Positions 11,080-22,417 of a DNA stretch of 64,000 bases are shown piece after piece (positions within the stretch are counted from its first letter, which is position 1; each line of letters begins with the position of its first letter). The stretch comes from Dysidea avara (lineage: Eukaryota > Porifera > Demospongiae > Dictyoceratida > Dysideidae): positions 6,498,001 to 6,562,000 of the forward strand of contig NC_089274.1 of assembly GCF_963678975.1 (NCBI RefSeq). Reading direction: 5' to 3'. Position numbers and translations under genes: made by a program. The notes beneath the pieces are model-generated. The model was not told where the DNA came from, did no database searches, and was given only the letters and a program-made list of their open reading frames with translations.

Positions 11080-13538
11080 GGTGTCACAGTGATATGTGTT
11101 TCCCCGAGTTTCGTGTTTCCCCGCACATATATCACTAGAGATCCGTGTTTCCCCGCACACATATCACTAGGGATGCGTGTTTCCCTGGCAAAGGTGCTAG
11201 TGATATATGTTTCCCTTCCAGTTTCTCAGTTTTTATAGCTACCACGCCTAACACCCGCGTTTAAATTCTGTTGCTGATAGCTATACTACGAGTCGACTAG
11301 CTAGCTACTGCTGCTCTATAGCACGCGTCACAGTACTAACTACTGCTGCTAGTACTATAGCTGCATGCTACTATAGTCTACTGTTACTATACTGCAGTCA
11401 CTGCTTACTACCTCTACTGCTACTAGCTGTAGCTATAGATCTATTATATATAGGTCTATACTCATGCTATTTTTACTGCTACATAGCTACTACTTATACT
11501 GCTAGATGCTAGTATTGCTACTATTACACTAGATATACATGCTTGCTGTTACTGCAGTTGCTACTGTTGCTAACTTGCTATACTGCTTGCTACTACTGGT
11601 GTTTTGTGTATAGCTGAAACCGAATTTAAATTGTATATTTTACATTCTTGATGAAGCAATTTAACTTTTTACTTTTACTTTACAGTGTCCTGCATGAAGA
11701 TCTGATAGCGACTAGTGTGGCTGCAACCTTTGAGCTAAAACATGTAGACTTTGACATACTTATAACGCAGACAATAAGATGAACAGAAAATGGGCCAAAG
11801 AAAGGAAAATCTCTCCTACCCCAGGATTCAAACTGCATGCAGGCTACCCATGTAATGTCTAGTCAAGCACCACACTCAGTCTCCTCCATATTTGGTTAAT
11901 TCTCTGTTTCTTGGCACACAAAATACGATTCATCTACCGGGTAACCCTGCTACATGTTATGTGCTGTCTGTGAATCTATAAGCTACAATAGAATGTGCTA
12001 CCAATAGACAAGCAGTTGGTCTTAATTCAGTGCAATTCTAAGAGCTGCACTGCACATTGTATATCTTGTATGCATTAGCTGTGTACATTGAGCTAATACT
12101 TGTGTGCATGCATGCATGCTAAGTTTATATTCAAGTAGTTTTTAGCTATATACTTGAAAGATTTTCACTGGACATGCAAGGTTTACACTATACCAGAGTG
12201 CTTAAATTGAGTTTCCTTGAGAGGTTTTGGACAACTCGAGATATTTTACTTTCAACTGATAGTGAGACTTTCAAGTTCTTAAGAGACTTTAGTTACTCAA
12301 ACTGCTTGAGAACAGCTTAGAGATTTTTGACTACTTAAGAGACTCTGCTTAAGAGATTTTACTTGAGTGACTAGGTATTTGATGAGAAATTTTAGACTAT
12401 GCTTGAGAGCTTTTCACTTGAGAGGCTTTTGACTACTTGAGAAATTCTACTTTATAGAGATATTTCAGTACTTGAGAATTTTTACTTAAAAGCTATGTGA
12501 CTACCTGAGAGACTTTCACCTGGGAGCTTTAGACTATACTTAAGAGATTTTATATCTGAGAGATCTCAGATTTTTGTTTTACAGATTTTCCAGTCAGTTA
12601 TGTACTTTCAAAGTCACTTTACTGTACAGGTATGAATCCATTGCAAGATATCTGCATGGACAAGAAAATGTTATGTGCAGAGCATGCAGGAGATGAAGTT
12701 TAAGCCATCCATACTATTATGATTGGGTATGCCAGCATAATGTGAGTGTTGGATTTAGCTAAGTTGTTCTTGTTTTCTCTTCACAGGTGAAATGTGACAA
12801 ATGGACTCACATGCTATTTGGAAATGGCTGAAGCCAAATTCTATATACTGTTTATATAGAATTCCATCAAACTATTTGCAGAAAACATTATATAAGACAG
12901 TATAGTAGCTAATTTAATTTTTATTATTGAATGTGTGTTAGTTCTCCACTTCCAATCCATTCTCATATATATTTGTCTTCACTTCAGTACTATAGTACAA
13001 ATTGTAGCAAGTATAGTATAGTTGTACTAGCAAGTGTTAGCTATAGTAGCACCAAGCATAGAATAGCAGCTGGTAGTATAGTGGCAAGTATATAGTATAG
13101 CTATGGTGGTAGCAGCAAGTATTGGAGCAGTATAAGCAGTAGCTATAGCAGTAGCAGCAACATGCAAGCAGTAGTCTAAGTATAGCAGCAAAAGGAGTTC
13201 AGATCCTGCATATAGTAGCTGGCGCAGCTAGTAGACAAGTAGTATAGCAGCAGGAAAAGGGGCAGCAGTGGCTAGTAGCAGTAGTAGAAGCAGCAAAGCA
13301 AAAACAGTATAGCTACGTACATGCACTTCGAAACTGAACGTCAGGGAAACACGCATCCCTAGGGATATGTGAGCGAGTAACGCTTTTACCTGGGGAACAT
13401 AATACCCGGGGAAACACATATCACTGTGACTTGTAGATTGCTAGCCAGTTAGTGATATGTGTGCGGGGAAACACGGATCCCTAGTGATATGTGTGCGAGG
13501 AACACAAAACGCGGGGAAACACATATCACTGTGACACC
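11080..13538. mobile_element. 2.46 kb foldback element with repeated subterminal motifs
   Basis: The left end GGTGTCACAGTGATATGTG and the right end are inverted copies. Each end carries several copies of GTGTTTCCCCGCACACATATCACT-type units (11080-11215 and, inverted, 13337-13538). Inside these, the left arm (about 11285-11620) is a degenerate CTACTG/TAGCTA-rich stretch and the right arm (about 12965-13315) is its complement (CAGTAG/AGCAGC). Such layered inverted arms are typical of foldback transposons. The flanks do not give a clean target duplication, partly because GTGTCAC recurs at the junction. The core (11620-12960) has no transposase. Confidence 0.75.
12190..12570. repeat. Degenerate ~20 bp tandem repeat (CTTGAGAGATTTT)
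   Basis: Many diverged copies of CTTGAGAGATTTTNACTA follow each other inside the foldback core. The copies differ in length by a few bases, so the array is old. Confidence 0.6.
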
Positions 13539-15845
13539 GTGTCACAAATAGTGGCTTGTGAAATTGAATGTAGTCTATGTGGTGTGACAGTTTAAGCTGC
13601 AATTGTTGGTTAGTTGCATGCTCTGAGACTACATGAGTAGCTATCTGGCTTGCACGTGAATGTCATGGGTTAAGTTTGTGACCCCAGTAGTTGGTTTGTT
13701 TGATGGAAATTATATCTAATCATGTCAGTGAAGTGGAATTATAATTAGTTAGCAGGGCCGCCAAGAAAATTTAGGGGGCCTGTGGCTAATCAAGAATGTG
13801 GGGCCCTATAACTACAGTAAATGTAGCTTTGGGACCTGAGACCCAGGGAAAATTTCACCAGTTGCCCCCGTCAGCAGTCCTGATAATTAGTATCACTTAC
13901 TCCACTAATATTTGCATCAACTGGGTTAATGGGAACAGAAGTACTCTCACTTTTGCTGTAGCTATGTGAGAAACTGTGATAAAATCAAAACTAATAATGA
14001 CTGCCTGCCAACCTGCATAATTGGAAGTCTTTAAAATAGAAGTCTATTGCAAGGTGTAGTAGCAATGGGGAGGGATAGTGCTTATCAAAATACCCTTACA
14101 AGATACTCTAATAGAGCAGCCATTTTACTCTGATAAATCAGTCTGAATTTTTTTGTCAAACTGCTGGGTCACTACTAGAAGAATGAAAACTTCATGAAAC
14201 ATAATATTAATTTGGTATGGCCTAATTGTGGTCACCTACCTATTTTGATTAAGGAAGGGCACAATGGTGGATTCAACACTGCCTTCATTAACCTGTTATT
14301 GGTGTTGACAAGAAGAGTTGCATATAGTAACATTAGCAATATGGAAAGGGATTTGTCCGCTTGCTGCTCACTCCTCTGATAAAATTTGTATATTATCAAA
14401 AATGAAGCTTGTGGTAGTTATAGACGAAAGTTCTAAATTATATACTCATTTGTGAAGTAAAATTTATTGCCTGGTAATTTTGTCCAACTAGTTCATACAA
14501 ATGTTTTTGAATTTACCATTTTTAATAATTATAGGTCCACCCGATCATATCAGCTGTTGAAAATACCCTATGTCGGCTTTGTTTGTATCAGGTTGAATAA
14601 TGTCGTGAACAAGCAGCAGATACAGCTGTACAAGTTTCTGTAGAGGCATGTATGTACATTCTTGAACATCATACAGTGGTCTCATAATATCCTAAACACA
14701 TACATTGTATGTTTACATATACAGAATTTTGGTTTCACACTATTTCATTTAGATCACAAATAATTATTGTTGAAGAAAACGTTTCTTCCAGTTTATCATA
14801 TCTAATTGGTTTGAGAATAATAGCTAACTAATACTGATAGTTCAACATAACAAAAAATTCTATCTTTGCATTTTGAATTATTGTACTGGCAATTTCACCA
14901 ACATGCATTGGCACTACTACTGAATTGCTGTATATGTACCCTCAAGTTTTGTCTTAGGCCTTACCAACTTAATTAGCTATTTCACAAGCCTGACCGACCC
15001 ATATTTTGTGTAGATTAAAATACAGTATAATTATATTTCTTGCCTATGCAATATTCTGACTAAGTCAGACCAGTTAGCGAACCAGTGATTCTGTACCCCA
15101 CAACATGGTAGCTAACTAGTCTAGACAAGTACACTAGTTTCTGGAATCTAGACTCCACTCTAGCAATATATGCTTCCAAAGCTACTTTCATGCAAGACTA
15201 CCAAATTTGAGAAAATCTGGCGGCAAATTCTTGCTGCCTGGACAATTTAAGAAGTAAGAAAATCAGTATGTGGTTACAGCTTTATCTTTGTGAAGTTACA
15301 ATGTTTGAACACTTTTTTATTCCATACATGAAGTCTAAAAATATCATCCATTTTGCATGAACATATGGGATTCTTGCAGATATTAATTATATATATTATA
15401 ATATGCACTATAGCAGTAGTTGTAAACACCGTTACTATAGTCAAGTATGTACACACAGACCTTCTATTGCCTCAAACTTCCATTGTGAACAATAGTCCCT
15501 CCAAGAAGTTGGCCAAGGCTGAAACTTAAAAGGAAGGACACCACCAGGAGTTGAGCCTGTGGCTTAATTTGGCGCAAAATGGGAAAACTCACCATGTTCA
15601 GATATAGTAAGGATTAACAGACCAAGAGCTCTTTCTTGATTTTATGGGTGATGATGCATGGCCGTTCTTAGTTGATGCAGTGATTTGTCTAATTCCATTA
15701 TATAAAGTATAGGGTGTGCAAAATTCTTTACTACACACTTCACTTTTCTTTTATGCATACACAGATGTGCATATAAGCATTGCATGACTTACCCCTCTAT
15801 GTAGACATGACAAGTATGCAAATACAGCAAAAACACCAAGTGGCT
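13539..15845. other. Interior of the 9.3 kb transposon, no gene seen
   Basis: About 2.3 kb without a recognisable domain. It contains one CTCTAATAGAGCAGCCA motif (14103-14120) and a GGGGGCC/GGGGCCC-bearing patch at 13750-13870. A spliced or heavily mutated transposase cannot be excluded. Confidence 0.4.
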
Positions 15846-16225
15846 TCCTTCAATATAGTCGAGTGAGTAATGTCGGTCTCAAACTCAGCTAAGATGACCT
15901 TCATGATCCTATCAATAACACCACCTCATTACAGTGACCATGTCAAGCAAGTTCCAAACATAGCTAAGGTGTACTTCATGATCTAATCAATAAGACCACC
16001 TCATTACAGTGACCATGTAAAGCTCGTCCCAAACATAGCTAAGGTGTACTTCATGACCTCATTAATAGGACCACCTCAATATAGTGATCATTTCAAGTAG
16101 ATCCCAAACATAGCCACAGTGTACTTCATGGCCTCGTTAATAAAGCCACCTCATTATAGTGACCATGTTAAGTAGGTCCCAAAACATAGCTAAGGTATAC
16201 TTTATGACCTCATAAGTAATTATTG
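15846..16225. repeat. 75 bp tandem repeat, five copies
   Basis: CCACCTCATTACAGTGACCA and its variants start at 15921, 15996, 16071 and 16146, exactly 75 bp apart. A more diverged first copy starts at about 15846. Copies differ by roughly 10-20 percent by eye. The regular spacing without indels suggests fairly recent amplification. Confidence 0.85.
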
Positions 16226-16910
16226 ACACCATTCCAAAAGAGGCCACATTGTATACTACACGGATGTCAGGACTCTGTAATTCTGGAAATAAAATAAAAT
16301 TTTCAAAATACTTGCAGATGCATCATTTAAAGTAGTAACCACCAAACCATTCAGTCATGCGATTAAACTTCCCATCTACACCACTGAGACCAGCCACCTC
16401 TCTGCTGCTGTAATAGGTTGTAGTGTGACAGATACTTGCATAGTCATATTCCTGGCTCAGTGTTGCCACATATATGTAACAATACACATTGACAAACATG
16501 CCACACACTTTGTTGAAGTATACCCATGTAAATGTTTCTGGCAAGTGGAATGCACTGAATTCACAAATCAGATTCCACAGCATTCATGGCATCATTCTTA
16601 TGGCAAAATATATGTGTATCTTGAGTACTAATTTTACTATCCAAATACCAAAGTACTATTACTTTTTAAATCAGATATTTCAACCACTGATCCCACTTCA
16701 TACATGCATGCACATTTAAAGGATTTGTATATGTGTAGCATGGGTGTGAGGTTTAGCAGGGCTACATTCTTGGAAAGACTTTTACAAGATCTGGTAGTGA
16801 GCTTTGAGGTTTAAAAAGCTTCTACTGCATAGATTGAAAGGCCTAATTTTGGCCAATTGCTGCTCTGGTATCTTACTATGCTGTGCACTTTACACTAGCC
16901 ATCATAGGTA
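16226..16910. other. Unassigned interior sequence
   Basis: No gene or repeat was recognised between the 75 bp array and the MITE at 16911. Confidence 0.4.
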
Positions 16911-17420
16911 CAGTAAACCTTTATAAATGTGACATTCATCAAGATAGGACTTGCAGCGTGATGTAAATCATTGTAATTGCTAAGCAACCGTAGCTGTCGG
17001 CCATGTTTTGGAACAGTGTTGTGGCTGAAAAGAGCTTTCTCAGGATTTGGTACAGGCTGTAATGAAGCGAATCAGTGTTGAACTGCATTGTAAATACCAC
17101 CCAGCTCATTAAAAAAGGTGAAGTGGTGAGTAATGTATCAAAATTTAATTAGCCACCTATTTCACAAAGCCAATGATAAGATCTTCATATTTTGAAACCA
17201 GCCCCACCTCCCAGTGCCACTATACCCAGCACTTAGTGAATAAATCTCGTTACCTTCATTCTGACCCAATATGCACCATAGAAAGTTGTCCCGAAACATG
17301 TCCACCTAGCAACCGTTGCTTCACACGTGCAAGTCCTCTATTACATGGCTGATGCAACAAACAGTGTCAAACTATAGAAGTAGTCTGGATTACAGAGGTG
17401 TCTGATTAGAGCAGTTTCAC
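16911..17420. mobile_element. TA-flanked MITE-like element
   Basis: The left tip CAGTAAACCTTTATAAATG follows TA, and the right tip is an imperfect inverted form also followed by TA. Longer inverted arms lie inside: AGGACTTGCAGCGTG and CTAAGCAACCGTAGC at 16945-17000 face CTAGCAACCGTTGC and GCAAGTCCTC at about 17307-17338. The ends resemble CAGTGAAACCTCT-type repeats. The outer tips are poorly conserved. Confidence 0.5.
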
Positions 17421-17755
17421 TATAGTACGGCTATGTAGAGGTGTCCAATTAGAGCACAAACTGCTCTAATGGGCTCCCCCTGAATCCAGAATACCAACTA
17501 CTGAGTAGCTGGATACAATGACTGACATCCACTAAACTGAGATATTCAATCGTGCAATCTCAAAGCAGTTTTAATTGTCACACCATGTACATCAGCTTCA
17601 CAGTGCTCACTACCTCACGAGTAGTAGCCTTCATTCCCAGCTTTAGTCATTCAGGCTTCAATCGATCTTGTCACAGTCGTCATGGTTGCCGGTGTGAAAA
17701 CATGTCTTGTTGATCATGAGGAGGGAAATGTTCACCTACGTAGTTGTCTGTAGAG

Positions 17756-19419
17756 CACAATTGATAAAAGTTACTGCTGATTTTATTTGCACTCCTCTAT
17801 CAAGAATTTTCCAGCTTTCAATTAATTCTGGTTCCCTGCCCAGGGATTGGATCACCGCTAATATTGTTCCGGTACATAAAAAGGTGATAAACATCTGTCC
17901 TCTAACTATCGGCCAATCAGTCTCACCTCTATCATAGTGAAAGTGATGGAAAGAATTATTTATCGTCAACTTATAACAGCCCCAGAGAGCAAAAATCTAA
18001 TCAGTGAAGCACAACATGGCTTTCGAAATAAACATTCCACTGTTTCTCTTCTTCTCTCATCTGTTAATGATTGGGCTTCAATTCTTGAAAGACGCAACTC
18101 TGTTCATTGTTTGCTGCTAGACCTAGCTAAAGCATTTGACTCAGTTCCCCACTGTCGTCTACTGCTTAGACTTGAAAGCCTTGGCATACATGGAAACCTT
18201 TTATCGTGGCTTAACTTCTTTTTAACTAAGCGCTACCAAAGAGTTGTAGTCAACGGTTGTCTCTCTGACTGGCTTCCTGTAAGATCAGGGGTACCGCAAG
18301 GCTCTGTCCTTGGACCCCTCTTGTTTTTACTTTATGTTGATGAGTTGAACAAAGTTATCCATCACAGCACCATCAAACTTTTTGTTGATGATATTGCACT
18401 TTACAGAGAAATTATATCTCCTCATGACCAGTCTCTTCTTCAAGAAGATCTAACTTCAATCTATGAATGGTGCCAACTGTGGCAGTTGAACCTGAATCCA
18501 GTCAAGTGTGAATATCTTTGTATTTCGTATAAGCATCATCCTCTTACACATGACTATACCCTAGCTGGCCAAACCATTCCATTGAAGCCAGTGGTACGCT
18601 ACCTTGGAGTATTCATCAACTCCCACCTTATGTGGGACCATCATGTTCGACATCTGACAGCTAAGGCAACTCGTTCACTTAATTACCTACGACACACTTT
18701 GTTTTCGTGTCCATCACATGTTAAAGCAGTAGCATATAAATGTTTGGTCAGGCCAATCCTTGAATATGCCTCTCCAGTTTGGTGTGTTCATTCTTCTAAA
18801 GATATTTCGCAGCTGGAAACAATTCAAAGACGTGCTGCACGCTGGGTCTGTGGTAGCAGGTGGAATTCTGCTACTAGAAACTGGACTAAATCCTCTGACT
18901 CATGTTTGCATCAGCTTAAGTGGCCTACCCTCCACTCTAGGAGATCCTTCAGTTCTATTAGCCTAGCTCATGATATTTTACACAATCGAATTTCAATCCC
19001 ATTTAACAAGTATTTCCAATTTTCTTTTACAAACACAAGATCTCACCCTCAATCACTTTCCATTCCCTCATCAACCATCAACCCTTATCGTCACTATTTC
19101 TTTGTCAACACTCCTTTTCTGTGGAACTCAATACCTCACAGTATTCTTCAACTGTCGAATCGTGTTGCTTTTCACTCTGCTCTTCGTTGATTTCTTTTGG
19201 TGTAGCATCAACTATATGTCTTCAGTTTTGTATAAGCTTTTAATACATCTGTTTAGTGGTTTTTTTTGTTTTTTTTTTGTTTGTTTTTTATTCAGCGTAC
19301 ATGTGTGTGTGTGTTGTTTTGTATGTGCTTTTTGTGAAGGGGAGCACGTTTACAGGCTTAGCCTTTTGTGTACCCTTGTCTTTTGACAAAAATGGATAAT
19401 CTATCTATCTATCTATCTA
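17756..19419 (+). pseudogene. LINE C: near-complete reverse transcriptase with (CTAT)n tail
   Basis: This non-LTR retrotransposon starts inside the RT fingers (TADFICTPLSRIF, then LPRDWITANIVPVHKK). A one-base frameshift in an A/G run near 17880 separates this from the main frame, which continues SSNYRPISLTSIIVKVMERI and stays open for 417 codons (17937-19190). That frame holds LDLAKAFD (residues 61-68), GVPQGSVLGP (118-127) and FVDD (149-152), where FADD is usual, followed by the thumb and C-terminal domain. The 5' endonuclease is absent. The 3' UTR is T-rich and ends in CTATCTATCTATCTATC at 19399-19418. It inserted into the right inverted arm of the 9.3 kb transposon; TAGAG flanks both sides. 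It is the best preserved LINE here, but dead. Confidence 0.9.
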
Positions 19420-19600
19420 GAGTTCAAAACATTGCTTGAGGAATAGATTTTGATGTGCCATATTCAACCCGAGATTCAATCTGGTCCGAGATCTGGTAAA
19501 CCAATTTGACTTTCCGTAAAACAAACAAAAACGGTAAGTTCACAAAATGTGAAAATTTTTTTAAGTCAAAGTGGGCCCAAAAAAAATTCGCCATCCCTGG

Positions 19601-19703
19601 AGGCTAAGGTACGTTTAATAATTCCCAATACCCTGTTAGCTTTCATTACAATTTGATTAACATGATATGACACAAAACCCAACCTGTTTATGAATAAAAA
19701 AGT
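19601..19703 (-). pseudogene. LINE B, 5' half of the split reverse transcriptase
   Basis: On the minus strand this reads VNQIVMKANRVLGIIKRTLA and SRD, a LINE reverse transcriptase palm/thumb junction. It is interrupted at 19600 by the 9,341 bp transposon. The continuation is at 10250-9686. Upstream of about 19703 the LINE similarity stops, so this copy is 5' truncated. Confidence 0.88.
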
Positions 19704-19934
19704 ATTAGTTTTTATGCCTACTAAACAAACCGCTTAAAGCAATGAGCTGAAAATCGGTGTATACCTGGAATAATCTTCATAGAAAGTCCTTGCAGTAGTA
19801 TAGAAGAATTGGATTACAAACCACTGAGTTATGATTCGAAAGCCAACTTATGCGAGATCGAGATACCCTAATAGAACAGTCACCCTAATAGAACATTCAG
19901 TTAATTTATTTACTTCATTATAGAATTCTATTAC
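19704..19934. other. Diverged piece of repeat Y
   Basis: AAACCGCTTAAAGCAATGAG and the following 100 bp resemble the end of the repeat at 9090-9685. Two CCCTAATAGAACAG motifs follow at 19868-19900. Confidence 0.4.
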
Positions 19935-21905
19935 ATTGCAAGTTATTCTGTAGGGAGTTCAGCTGCAAACAGTTAATCTTATAGACAGTTCAGCAAGAAG
20001 CAAGTCACCCTGTGGAGAGTTAAGCTACAAATATATCACTGTAGAGATTCAGAGCATTACAAGTCACACTGAAGAGAGTTCAGCTATAAACAAGTCATGT
20101 ACCCTGTAGAGAGTTCACCTACAATTAAGTCACTCTCTAGAGAATTCAGCTACACACAAGTCACTGTGGGGAGAGTTCAGCTACAAACTAATTACCCTGT
20201 AGAGAGATCAGCTACAAACAAAACACTATGCAGAGAGTTCAGCTACAAACACATTAACTTTTAGAGCGATCAGCAACAAACAAATCAACTTGTAGAGAGA
20301 TCAGCTACAAACAAATCAACCTGCAGAGAGATCAGCTACAAACAAATCAGCTTGTAGAGAGATCAGTTACACACAAATCAACCTGTAGAGAGATAAAGCT
20401 AGAAACAAGTCACCCTGTAGAGAATTCACCTAAAACAAATCAACCTGCAGAGAGATCAGCTACAAACAAATCACCTCATAGAGAGTTCAGCTACAAACAA
20501 ATAACCCTGTAGAGAGATCAGCTACAAACACATCAACCTGCAGAGAGATCAGCTACACACAAATCAACTTGTAGAGACATCAGCTACAAACAAATCACCC
20601 TGTAGAGAGATCAGATAGAAACTAGACACAATGTAAGGAATTCAACTACAAGCAAATCACTCTGTAGAGCGATCAGCTAGAAGCAAATCACCCTGAAGAG
20701 AGGTCAGTTACAAACAAATCACCTTATAGAGAGTTCAGCTACAAACAAATTACCCTGTAGAGAGATCAGCTACAAACAAATCACCCTGTAGAGAGTTCAG
20801 CTACAAACAAATCAACATGCAGAGAGATCAGCTACAAACAGATCACCTTATAGAGAGTTCAGCTACAAACAAATCACCTTGGAAAGAGATCAACTACAAA
20901 CAAATCACCCTGTAGAGAGTTCAGCTACAAACAAATCAACCTGCAGAGAGATCAGCTAGAAACAAATCACCTTATAGAGAGTTCAGCTAGAAACAAATCA
21001 CCTTGTAGAGAGATTGGCTACAAAAAAATCACCCTGTAGAGAGTTCAGCTACAAACAAATCAACCTGCAGAGAGATCAGCTACAAACAAATCACCTTATA
21101 GAGAGTTCAGCTACAAACAAATTACCCTGTACAGAGATCAGCTAGAAACAAATCACCCTGTAGAGAGTTCAGCTACAAACAAATCAACCTGCAGAGAGAT
21201 CAGCTACAAACAAATTATCTTGTAGAGAGATCGGCTACAAACAAATCACCCTGTAGAGAGATCAGCTAGTAGCTAGAAACTAGACACAATGTAAGGGGTT
21301 CAGCTACAAGCAAATCACCCTTTGGTGAGTTCAGTTACAAACAAATCAACCTGCAGTGAGATCACCAAAACGTACCTTGTACAGACTTCAACAAATTACC
21401 CTGTAGAGAAATCAGCTAGAAGAATTCACCTTGTAGAGAGTTCAGCTACAAAGAAACCACCATGTAGAGAGTTCAGCTGCAAACAAATCAGCCTGTAGAA
21501 AATTCAGTTACAAACAAATCGCCCAGTAGAAAGATCAGCTAGAAGAAGTTACCTTGTAGAGAGTTCAGCTACAAAGAAACCATTCTGTAAAGAGTTCAGC
21601 TGCAAACAATTCACCTGTACAGAATTCAGCTACAAACAAATCATTCTGTAAAGACCTCAGCTGCAAACAAATCACCTGTACAGAATTCAGCTACAAACAA
21701 ATCACCCTGTAGAGAGATCAGCTACTAGAAGAAGTTACCTTGTAGATAGTTCAGCTACAAACAAATCACCCTGTAGAGAGATCAGCTAGAAGAAGAGTTA
21801 CCTTGTAGATAGTTCTGCTGCAAACAATTCACCTTGTAGAGAGATCAGCTAGAAGAAGTTACCTTGTAGAGTGTTACGTTACAAAGAAACCACCATGCAG
21901 AGAGT
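19935..21905. repeat. 31 bp minisatellite with 124 bp higher-order structure
   Basis: About 63 copies of a 31 bp unit of the type TCAGCTACAAACAAATCACC followed by CTGTAGAGAG. Units differ mainly at GAGATC versus GAGTTC and at CTGTAG, CTGCAG or TTATAG. Between about 20813 and 21300 these variants repeat in a fixed four-unit order: the CTGCAG variant returns at 20813, 20937, 21061 and 21185, exactly 124 bp apart. Outside this block the units are more diverged and carry short deletions. All frames contain stops, so it is not coding. Confidence 0.92.
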
Positions 21906-22036
21906 TCTGTAATAAATATATGTATTATATATATAATTTGTACATTTACTGATAAATTCAGAAATATTTAAGGTATTTAAAATCTGCTTCATCTTTTCTT
22001 CTTCCTGTGGTAAAGAAAAAAGATAGGTTAAAAAAG

Positions 22037-22417
22037 CCCCAAAGCCGGCCATAGGCCGGTTTGGGGTATACAAATACAAAAAGACGTGAAATCTAATCCA
22101 AAACAGCCAAGCTGTAAAAAAAGTGTGCGGCCCTCAAAAAAATATGGTGAAAAAAGATGTGAAATTCAAGGTGGCGGCCAAGAAATGGTTGTGATGGTAG
22201 GTTAATGGTAAAAATTTTAATAACGACAATTCAGGTGAATTTTGTGCCAAGACCAAGCGGTACCAAATTCACCTGAATTGTTGTTATTAAAATTTTTACC
22301 ATTAACTTACCATCACAGCCATTTCTTGGCTGCCACCTTGGATTTCACATCTTCTGTCACCATAGCCTTTTTGAGGGCCGCACACTTTTTTTACAGCTTG
22401 GCTGTTTTGGATTAGAT
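22037..22417. repeat. Long perfect-type palindrome (foldback element)
   Basis: Arms of about 150 bp, 22091-22242 and 22264-22417, are inverted copies with few mismatches. The outer tips are ATCTAATCCAAAACAGCC and its complement; the loop is about 21 bp. Just left, CCCCAAAGCCGGCC and its inverse form a second, 31 bp hairpin (22037-22067). No gene lies inside. Confidence 0.88.

Larger units (their letters stand above)
10251..19591. mobile_element. 9.3 kb Mutator-like transposon inserted in LINE B
   Basis: The left end GGGAATTTTTTTTTTTTGGG and the right end (inverted GCGAATTTTTTTTGGGCC) continue as matching inverted arms: ACTTTGACTT, TTTTGTGAACTTACCG and GTTTTACGGA appear in both. CATCCCTGG is duplicated exactly at 10242-10250 and 19592-19600. 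A 9 bp duplication with long terminal inverted repeats is typical of Mutator-like elements; the class is an inference. The arms run at least about 170 bp, and further matching sequence lies at 10966-11010 and 17710-17755, beyond later insertions. No transposase frame was found, so it looks non-autonomous or decayed. The space holds nested insertions: a hAT MITE, a foldback, a TA-flanked MITE and LINE C. Confidence 0.85.

Noticed and set aside
18970..19386. 138-codon frame overlapping LINE C
   Set aside because: Shadow of the RT frame and its T-rich 3' UTR; the hydrophobic sequence is due to poly-T.
19935..21905. Regular ~31 bp repeat array as a CRISPR
   Set aside because: Units abut directly with no unique spacers, there are no cas genes, and the genome is animal-like with introns and LINEs.
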